Shown: one piece after another, positions 58,566 to 64,000 of the stretch | Layout of the letters: each line of letters opens with the position of its first letter | Numbering within the stretch: position 1 is the stretch's first letter | DNA from: SXRF01 sp038043465 | GTDB lineage: Bacteria > Pseudomonadota > Alphaproteobacteria > Rickettsiales > SXRF01 | Reading direction: 5' to 3' | Assembly: GCA_038043465.1 (NCBI GenBank) | Contig: JBBTBX010000013.1 | Coordinates: forward strand, 1 to 64,000 | DNA length: 64,000 nucleotides | Position numbers and translations under genes: made by a program | Notes under the pieces: generated by a model | Databases searched by the model: none | The model's input: the letters and a program-made list of their open reading frames with translations, nothing else | What the model was told of the DNA's origin: nothing

Positions 58566-59126
58566 TTATTTATCTCCTTCTTCAGTATTTAATAAATATA
58601 CAGTTATAGCACTTTCAGCTAATAGGTCGCGATCACAAGAAAATTGATTAAAAAGCCTAGCTGGATTCCATTCTTTATTACTGACTGCACCATAGGTACA
58701 TTCATTGTTTAGTCGTCGTTTTTTTAGCACTGTAAGCGTATCCTCTAAAGCCTCTGTGATTTCCTTGTCTTTTTCTTTTTTGTGTACCTTATGTCGCAAT
58801 TCCTTGGCGTGTTTATCAAATATTTTTGCCCACCATTGTGATTCAAGCTCTATGCAATTTAGAGTATTAGACCCCATATTTATGTCCTTAAGCCAATCAT
58901 CATATTTTTCTATATTATTCATGCATTCACTTGCAAACTTGCCTATGCATTTTTTGTACAATGTATATTTGTGTAATGAATTAGCAGAAGATAAACATCC
59001 TTCAAAAAAATTTCTTCGTATCTCTTTTGCACTTGGCGATTTTTCTGCATCTGCCGCATTCGCAGAATTATAAGATGCGTTCATAGCCACGGTCACCATT
59101 ATCAAAAACAAACTCATTTTTCTCAT
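58566..59126 (-). CDS. Exported cysteine-containing protein, possibly LprI/DUF1311-like
   Basis: 186 residues from ATG 59126; an earlier in-frame ATG at 59141 is possible. Signal peptide 1-24 (MSLFLIMVTVAMNASYNSANA). The mature part is helical with six cysteines. The segment CIGKFASECMNNIEKYDDWL, then NCIELESQWWAKIFDKHAKEL, resembles the paired-cysteine helices of the DUF1311/LprI lysozyme-inhibitor-like family, but I am not certain. A second region NNECTYGAVSNKEWNP carries further cysteines. AT-rich and flanked by the two copies of the priA 3' end, it looks like an insertion. Confidence 0.65.
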   Translation of the reverse strand: MRKMSLFLIMVTVAMNASYNSANAADAEKSPSAKEIRRNFFEGCLSSANSLHKYTLYKKCIGKFASECMNNIEKYDDWLKDINMGSNTLNCIELESQWWAKIFDKHAKELRHKVHKKEKDKEITEALEDTLTVLKKRRLNNECTYGAVSNKEWNPARLFNQFSCDRDLLAESAITVYLLNTEEGDK

Positions 59127-59230
59127 AATTGTATCTCTCAATAATCTATTATATATTTTCTTAAATAGGCTTAGTCATTTCTAATATACTTTCGATATTC
59201 ATGGATACCGCCCTTCGGCGGTATGACGGG

Positions 59231-61264
59231 CTACAAAAAGCTCTGCGGGTCGATGTCCAGCTTTATCCGCACGGAGGAGGGGGCTTTTACTCCTTCCACC
59301 CAGTTTCGCATCATATCGGGCAGGTTTATGTTTCTATCAGCTTTGACCAGCAGGCGGTAGCGGAATTTGCCGCGCAGCAACGCGAGTGGGGCGGGGGCGG
59401 GGCCGTATAAGGTGAGTTTAGAGTGTTGAGTGTTGAGTGTGGAAGCAAGGTGGTTGGCGGTTTTGATTACTGCATCTTCCTTTTCGCCTTCGACTATAAC
59501 CGCGGCGAGGCGGGAGAAGGGCGGCATGTTGGCGTTTTTGCGGGCGGCAATTTCGGCGGCGAGGAAGGCATCGCGGTCGCCAGAAACCAGAGCTTTGATG
59601 ACTGGATGCTCAGGCAGAAAACTTTGCAGGAATACCTGCCCGCGCACGATTTCCCGCCCCGCCCGCCCTGAAAGCTGGTGCAGAAGCTGATAGGTGCGCT
59701 CAGAGGCGCGCAGGTCGCCCCCCGCCAGCCCCAAATCGGCATCCACCACACCAACCACTGCTAAATCAGCAAAATGATGACCTTTGGCGATCATCTGCGT
59801 GCCGATCAGCAGGTCGATATTTTTCTCGGTCATGTCGGTGATGGTTTGCGACATGTCGTTGTAGCTGCCCATGCTGTCGCTCGCCATGACCGCTACCCGC
59901 GCTTGCGGCATGAACTCGCCGACTTCTTCCAGCAATCGCTCCACACCCGGCCCGCAAGGGTGCAATGTGTCCTCAGCGGCGCAGGTTGGGCAGGCTTTTG
60001 GAACAGGAACGCGGTAGTTGCAATGATGACATTCAAGGCGCGGTTTGCTGCGGTGAAGAACTAGCCACGCGGCGCAATCTGGACATTGGAAACGATGACC
60101 GCATTTGCGGCAGAGCATCAGCGGCGCGTAGCCACGGCGGTTGAGAAAGAGCATCGCCTGATGACCGTGTGATATTGCAGTTGCCAGTTTTTCGCGCAGC
60201 AGGGCTGAGATAAAATGCCCAGCGGTTAGGGTTTCCTTGCGCATATCTATAACATTTATATCGGGCATTACCGCCTCAGCGTGGCGCAGGGGCAGGGATA
60301 TTTCAGTATATTTGCCTTCTTTGCTGTTGTGATAGCTCTCCAGTGATGGTGTTGCCGAAACCAGCACTATCGGGAATTTTTCAAAGCGGGCGCGGGCAAC
60401 TGCCATGTCGCGGGCGTGATACATCACACCGTCTTCCTGCTTATATGAGCCGTCATGCTCTTCATCGACGATAATCAGTGAAAGGTTTTTATAAGGCAAA
60501 AATAATGCGCTGCGTGCGCCGACAATTACTCGCGCTTCGCCACTGGAAATTGCTTGCCAGCTTGCTCGTTTTTTTGCTGGAGTTATACCAGAATGCCAGA
60601 CTACAGGCGCGCAACCAAAACGTGATTCAAAACGTTCCAGCCATTGTACTGATAGACCGATTTCGGGGAGCAAGATAAGGAGTTGTGAGTTGTGAGTTGT
60701 GAGTGCTGAGTGCTGAGATTCTTGCTTACTCTGCACTCTTAACTCTAAACTCAGCACTTTAGCTATAGAGTCAAAATAAACTTCGGTTTTTCCTGAACCT
60801 GTTACACCATCAAGCAATGTTACAGAGAAACCAGCCTTGAGTTTTGCACCTAAAATATCTGCTGCGTTTTGTTGAACTTCAGAAAGCGGCGTGAGGTTTA
60901 TTTTATTGATATCTATTTTTGTATTTACATGTACTCGCCCAGTTTTTTCTATCTCATTAATTGGTAATAACATTTTAAGCATCGAACCTTTCGGAGCGCA
61001 ATTATACCACGCTGCCCAGTCAATAAATTTGCGGACATTTTCGGAGATTGGCGGAAAATTCTTGTGATGGGTTATGACATTTTTTATTTTCCCCGCGGGC
61101 AGGTTGGCTGTGCCTTTGCCCCATACCACGCCCAGCGATTCGCTCCTGCCAAACGGCACGGTTACTATATCGCCAGCCACAAGCGACATGCCCTCTGGCG
61201 CGAGATAATCAAACGCCTGATTCACCGCAGTTGGCAGGAGTATTTCAAATTGATTAGGTTTCAT
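59231..61264 (-). CDS. priA: Primosomal replication helicase PriA with in-frame repeat insertions
   Basis: 677 residues (E. coli 732). The N-terminal 3'-DNA-binding domain (FEILLPTAVNQAFDYLAPEGM) is followed by Walker A GVTGSGKTE at 153-161, Walker B LIIVDEEHDGSYKQEDG, the zinc-finger cysteines in CRKCGHRFQCPDCAAW and CHHCNYRVPVPKACPTCAAE, and helicase motifs DLLIGTQMIAKGHHF and QLSGRAGR. PriA reloads the replisome at stalled forks. Residues about 171-196 (bases 60677-60754) are encoded by a GAGTTGT/CTCTAAA heptamer palindrome lying between motif I and the PEIGLSVQW block. A smaller GAGTGTT stretch encodes LNTQHSKL near residue 615. Confidence 0.95.
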   Translation of the reverse strand: MKPNQFEILLPTAVNQAFDYLAPEGMSLVAGDIVTVPFGRSESLGVVWGKGTANLPAGKIKNVITHHKNFPPISENVRKFIDWAAWYNCAPKGSMLKMLLPINEIEKTGRVHVNTKIDINKINLTPLSEVQQNAADILGAKLKAGFSVTLLDGVTGSGKTEVYFDSIAKVLSLELRVQSKQESQHSALTTHNSQLLILLPEIGLSVQWLERFESRFGCAPVVWHSGITPAKKRASWQAISSGEARVIVGARSALFLPYKNLSLIIVDEEHDGSYKQEDGVMYHARDMAVARARFEKFPIVLVSATPSLESYHNSKEGKYTEISLPLRHAEAVMPDINVIDMRKETLTAGHFISALLREKLATAISHGHQAMLFLNRRGYAPLMLCRKCGHRFQCPDCAAWLVLHRSKPRLECHHCNYRVPVPKACPTCAAEDTLHPCGPGVERLLEEVGEFMPQARVAVMASDSMGSYNDMSQTITDMTEKNIDLLIGTQMIAKGHHFADLAVVGVVDADLGLAGGDLRASERTYQLLHQLSGRAGREIVRGQVFLQSFLPEHPVIKALVSGDRDAFLAAEIAARKNANMPPFSRLAAVIVEGEKEDAVIKTANHLASTLNTQHSKLTLYGPAPAPLALLRGKFRYRLLVKADRNINLPDMMRNWVEGVKAPSSVRIKLDIDPQSFL
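60677..60754. repeat. Heptamer palindrome inserted in priA
   Basis: GAGTTGT three times and GAGTGCT twice on one arm, CTCTGCA, CTCTTAA, CTCTAAA, CTCAGCA on the other, around ATTCTTGCTTA. It is a multiple of three long, so the frame is kept. Confidence 0.85.
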
Positions 61265-61333
61265 ACTTGCAAAAAAAACGGATGGTAGCTACTGTGCTGA
61301 AAGTTTATTCATACACCATTGAAAGAAAATAAA

Positions 61334-61990
61334 ATGAAATTTTTTGTTGATACTGCTGATGTAAAAGAAATCCGTGAACTGGCTGCAACTGGCTTGCTTG
61401 ACGGCGTAACTACCAATCCTACTCTGATTGCCAAGTCGGGTCGTGATTTTATTGAGGTCATAACCGAAATTGCTGCGGTTGTTCCCGGTCCGGTTTCGGC
61501 GGAAGTTGCAGCGACTGATTTTGAAGGAATGGTGAAAGAAGGTGAAAGGCTGGCGCGGATTGCTGATAATATCGCTATTAAAGTGCCGTTGACATGGGAT
61601 GGGCTTAAGGCGTGCAAGCATTTCACCAGCAAAAATATTATGGTGAATGTCACTCTGTGTTTCTCGGCAGCGCAGGCGATCCTTGCAGCGAAAGCAGGCG
61701 CAACTTTTATTTCGCCGTTTGTGGGCAGGCTTGACGATGTCGGGCAATCAGGAATGCAGCTAATTTCTGAGATTTGCACGATTTACAGCCAATATGATTA
61801 TTTTGAAACAGAAGTTCTGGTTGCCTCTGTTCGCAGCCCGATGCATGTTGTGGAAGCGGCGATGCTAGGCGCACATGTGGCGACGATTCCGCCTTCGGTT
61901 CTCAAACAATTAGTGTCGCATCCGCTTACTGACAAAGGACTCGCGACTTTCCTCGCCGACTGGCAGAAAACTGGTCAGAAGATAGGGTAA
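61334..61990 (+). CDS. tal: Transaldolase (small TalC/Fsa-type)
   Basis: 218 residues from ATG 61334 (MKFFVDTADVKEI), the start used throughout this family. The upstream in-frame start adds four residues only. K83 in IAIKVPLTWDG is the Schiff-base lysine. GVTTNPTLIAKSGRDF, VNVTLCFSAAQAILAAKAGATFISPFVGRLDDVG and EVLVASVRSPMHVVEAAMLGAHVATIPP are conserved. It transfers the dihydroxyacetone unit in the non-oxidative pentose phosphate pathway. It diverges from priA and opens the run transaldolase-DUF484-xerC that is widespread in alphaproteobacteria. Confidence 0.95.
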   Translation: MKFFVDTADVKEIRELAATGLLDGVTTNPTLIAKSGRDFIEVITEIAAVVPGPVSAEVAATDFEGMVKEGERLARIADNIAIKVPLTWDGLKACKHFTSKNIMVNVTLCFSAAQAILAAKAGATFISPFVGRLDDVGQSGMQLISEICTIYSQYDYFETEVLVASVRSPMHVVEAAMLGAHVATIPPSVLKQLVSHPLTDKGLATFLADWQKTGQKIG

Positions 61991-61995
61991 TAAAT

Positions 61996-62088
61996 GTCAT
62001 CCTGTGGGCAACGAAGTTGCAGCACAGGATCTCATGCAATTATAAACAGATCCTGCGCTGTGGCTAAAGCCACCCGCAGGATGACAGG
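61996..62088. repeat. GTCATCCTGTG...CACAGGAT...GATCCTGCGC...GCAGGATGACAG repeat
   Basis: Two hairpins, ATCCTGTGGGCAACGAAGTT...CACAGGAT and GATCCTGCGCTGTGGCTAAA...GCAGGATGAC, between the transaldolase and DUF484 genes. The longest member of its family in the window. Confidence 0.8.
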
Positions 62089-62101
62089 TAAAGGATAGCT
62101 A

Positions 62102-62818
62102 GTGAGCAGGAAAAAAGAATTGGTGCAGGAAGTGGCAATTACTGAAGGTCAGGTGCGGGAATATTTAGAGACACATCCTGATTTTTTGCATAATATCCCC
62201 GCACCAAAGCGCGATTTAGGCGAAGGGGTGGAGGATTTCCAGCATTACCTGCTGAAGAATTTGCAGAGTAACTCAAAATCATTGCAACAGAGTTATGATT
62301 TGCTGGTGGATTATTGCCGGGAGAATTTATCGGCGCAGGTGCAGGTGCATAATGCGGTGCTGAAACTCATCCGCGCGCGCAGCATCGAGCAACTTCTTGA
62401 GCTGCTGACGATTGACATGCTCTCGGTGTTTGGTTTGGATGTGGTGCGGATTGCTATGGAATCGGATGTTCCTTTCGATACATCTTATGGTGAGCAGAAT
62501 TATTCGGGTATTGTGTTTATTGATTCAGGAACGGTTGATGCTCTATTTGGTAAGCAGAAAAATGTCCTGCTATTTGCAGATACCGGAGAAAATTTGCCAA
62601 TCGGGTTTGAGCAGATTTTTATAAATTGTGAGCAGCAGGTTGAATCCTGCGCGCTGTTGCGTCTTGATTCAGAAATGGTCGATAAGCATATTATCCTAGC
62701 CCTTGGAGTGCGTGACAAAGACCGTTATCATGCGGGGCAAGGGACAGAACTTCTGCATTTCTTCGCGCAGGCTGTGTCGTTGCAGCTTGATAAGTATCTG
62801 GATGATTTGACACTTTAA
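62102..62818 (+). CDS. DUF484 family (GAF-like) protein
   Basis: 238 residues, GTG start. The N-terminal block VREYLETHPDFLHNIPAPKRDLGEGVEDFQHYLLKNLQSN is the DUF484 signature. A coiled-coil helix and a GAF-like domain follow (SVFGLDVVRIAME, GIVFIDSGTVDALFG, SCALLRLDSEMVDKHIILALGVRDKDRYH, TELLHFFAQAVSLQLDKYLDDL). Its function is not established. It is almost always encoded just upstream of xerC in proteobacteria, as here, which has led to the view that it assists or is co-regulated with chromosome dimer resolution. It is separated from xerC by about 220 bases containing a repeat and a small ORF. Confidence 0.9.
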   Translation: MSRKKELVQEVAITEGQVREYLETHPDFLHNIPAPKRDLGEGVEDFQHYLLKNLQSNSKSLQQSYDLLVDYCRENLSAQVQVHNAVLKLIRARSIEQLLELLTIDMLSVFGLDVVRIAMESDVPFDTSYGEQNYSGIVFIDSGTVDALFGKQKNVLLFADTGENLPIGFEQIFINCEQQVESCALLRLDSEMVDKHIILALGVRDKDRYHAGQGTELLHFFAQAVSLQLDKYLDDLTL

Positions 62819-62828
62819 GGATTAAGTG

Positions 62829-62925
62829 TCATACCGCCGAAGGGCGGTATCTATGCAAACAACAAACTGGTAACTTGCGGTTAGGTATGGATTGCGCTCT
62901 ACAGCGCAATGACGGCTAAAAATAT
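62829..62925. repeat. GTCATACCGCC...GCGCAATGACGG palindromic repeat
   Basis: GTCATACCGCCGAAGGGCGG hairpin at one end and GGATTGCGCTCTACAGCGCA then ATGACGG at the other. The first motif also occurs at 59205-59228 next to priA. Confidence 0.7.
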
Positions 62926-62935
62926 CGGTAATATT

Positions 62936-63061
62936 ATGTCTATAGATGATTTAATTGAAGAGTTGTTAGAGCTATATGAAGACCTTATATGGTCAAAATT
63001 AGCAGATAAAAGATTGAGAGAAACTACAAAATGGATTTCTCATGAAGAAGCTTGGAACTAA
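62936..63061 (+). CDS. RelB-like antitoxin remnant (small ORF)
   Basis: 41 codons encoding an acidic helix (SIDDLIEELLELYEDLIW) followed by KLADKRLRETTKWISHEEAW. The pattern DLxDLxxSKLAxxRL...ISHEEA is the C-terminal, toxin-binding half of RelB/ParD-like antitoxins. The DNA-binding N-terminal half is missing and no toxin gene is adjacent, so this is probably the leftover of a lost toxin-antitoxin pair. It overlaps the proposed xerC start by 20 bases. Confidence 0.4.
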   Translation: MSIDDLIEELLELYEDLIWSKLADKRLRETTKWISHEEAWN

Positions 63062-63992
63062 TCTTCCCATAACGCCCGCGCTTAATTCCATTATGGAACA
63101 GTGGGAAATTTGGCTTGCGGGTGTGAAGATTTTTTCAAATCACACGGTTATTTCCTATAAAAATGATCTCTCCAATTTCCTTATTTTTATGGCTGGGCAT
63201 TTGGGGGATAAGGTTGGATTGCCGGAGCTTGCCGCGATTGAGCATAAAGATATACGTGCGTGGCTTGCCAGTCGTGCCATGGCGGATGAAGAAAAAAAAT
63301 ATGAGGCATCATCGAACGCCCGCGCACTTTCCACTATAAAGAATTTTTTCCGTTATTTGGAAAAACAGGGGAAAAGCAAAAACGCTGCGATACTGCATAT
63401 CCGTGCGCCGAAAATAAAAAAATCCCTGCCGCGCGCGCTTAGTGAAGAGCAGGCAAAAGATGCGGTGGCGGGAATTATTTCTGATAATTCGGAAAGCTGG
63501 GTGAATGCGCGGGATACGGCTTTGCTTATGCTGATTTATGGTTGCGGGCTGCGTATTGGTGAGGCTCTTTCGCTTAACTATAGTGATATTCCTCGTGGTG
63601 AAAGTTTGGTTGTGACGGGTAAGGGAAATAAACAGCGCAAACTGCCAGTGCTGCCGATTGTGCGGGCAGCAATTGAGGAATATGTTGCACAGTGTCCATA
63701 TGATTTTAATGCCGATTCGCCTCTGTTCTGGGGACTGCGTGGAAAGGCTCTCGATGCTGGAATTTTTCAACGGCAACTGCGAAATTTACGCGCCAAATTA
63801 AATTTGCCGGACACGACCACGCCACACGCTTTCCGCCATAGTTTCGCTACGCATCTGCTTTCGGCAGGTGGGGATTTACGCTCGATTCAGGAGCTGCTCG
63901 GACACGCTAGCTTATCTACAACGCAACGCTACACACACGTGGATAAAAACCGCCTGATGGCTGCCTATAAAAACGCGCATCCGCGGGCTTGA
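63042..63992 (+). CDS. xerC: Tyrosine recombinase XerC
   Basis: 316 residues from ATG 63042 (E. coli XerC has 298); a start at MEQWEIW (codon 18) is also plausible, since the first codons overlap a small ORF. The SAM-like core-binding domain (FSNHTVISYKNDLSNFLIFMA) and the catalytic domain are complete: R171 in YGCGLRIGEAL, K194 in GKGNKQRKLPV, H262-x-x-R265 in PHAFRHSFATHL, H288 in LLGHASLSTTQ and Y297 in RYTHVDK. With XerD it resolves chromosome dimers at dif. A run of T follows the stop at the window edge. Confidence 0.95.
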   Translation: MKKLGTNLPITPALNSIMEQWEIWLAGVKIFSNHTVISYKNDLSNFLIFMAGHLGDKVGLPELAAIEHKDIRAWLASRAMADEEKKYEASSNARALSTIKNFFRYLEKQGKSKNAAILHIRAPKIKKSLPRALSEEQAKDAVAGIISDNSESWVNARDTALLMLIYGCGLRIGEALSLNYSDIPRGESLVVTGKGNKQRKLPVLPIVRAAIEEYVAQCPYDFNADSPLFWGLRGKALDAGIFQRQLRNLRAKLNLPDTTTPHAFRHSFATHLLSAGGDLRSIQELLGHASLSTTQRYTHVDKNRLMAAYKNAHPRA

Positions 63993-64000
63993 GTTTTTTT

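Noticed and set aside
59494..60064. Several overlapping ORFs opposite and within priA
   Set aside because: All are shadows of the PriA frame with no conserved motifs or ribosome binding sites.

Overview
The window reads as a moderately AT-rich alphaproteobacterial chromosome segment. The evidence is a set of characteristically alphaproteobacterial genes and orders: 5-aminolevulinate synthase (hemA) next to ctaA, the HIG1-domain/PduO-type adenosyltransferase pair, fliL-fliM-DUF6468-motE, DUF3576-leuS-lptE-holA, priA-transaldolase-DUF484-xerC, a 17-kDa-antigen-like lipoprotein and FabI. I cannot name the genus. Leaderless barrel-like proteins, an M91-like HEMKH metallopeptidase, several toxin-antitoxin pairs and dense palindromic repeats would fit a host-associated lineage of the Rickettsiales/Holosporales/Micavibrio kind, but that is inference.

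Layout. 1-3028: two secreted parallel beta-helix proteins, one cut by the window edge and one broken by a frameshift. 3121-7179: a large AsmA protein followed by a degenerate EAL protein. 7386-8087: an inverted-repeat element, a candidate structured RNA with its own terminator, and a small ORF. 8178-15449: metW, a stand-alone pntB, xseB-ispA, a VTT-type membrane protein, tyrS and anmK. 15511-19262: an unusual aldehyde dehydrogenase followed by two leaderless barrel-like paralogues. 19407-22814: mreC-mreD-mrdA (cell shape). 23358-25225: a tandem pair of unknown proteins built from a repeated ~60-residue module. 25228-31414: adenosyltransferase, HIG1 protein, PagL-type lipid A deacylase, hemA-ctaA, and a divergent heme-copper-oxidase subunit I. 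31663-37918: lipoprotein, fabI, the flagellar cluster, and a phosphomannomutase. 37932-41013: tRNA-Pro(GGG) and several orphan genes, including the HEMKH metallopeptidase between direct repeats. 41137-50710: KefB-like transporter, holA-lptE-leuS-DUF3576, porin, yggS. 50832-57395: an ATP synthase F1 operon (atpH-A-G-D-C) interrupted by five accessory genes, including a HepT/MntA module. 57486-58095: a second (BrnT-type) toxin-antitoxin pair. 58430-63992: priA and a decayed duplicate of its 3' end, transaldolase, DUF484 and xerC.

The most striking feature is the repeat landscape. At least five families of short palindromic repeats fill the gaps between genes. One family consists of degenerate tandem heptamers or octamers arranged as two complementary arms (for example GTCAGTT on one side and AACTGAC on the other). 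The same repeats occur in frame inside housekeeping genes: leuS (about five sites), priA, ctaA, yggS, atpG, the start of the S23-type gene, and the lipoprotein signal peptide of lptE. They therefore behave as genome-wide palindromic insertions that are tolerated as extra peptide loops, comparable in principle to Rickettsia palindromic elements and in sequence style to cyanobacterial heptanucleotide repeats.
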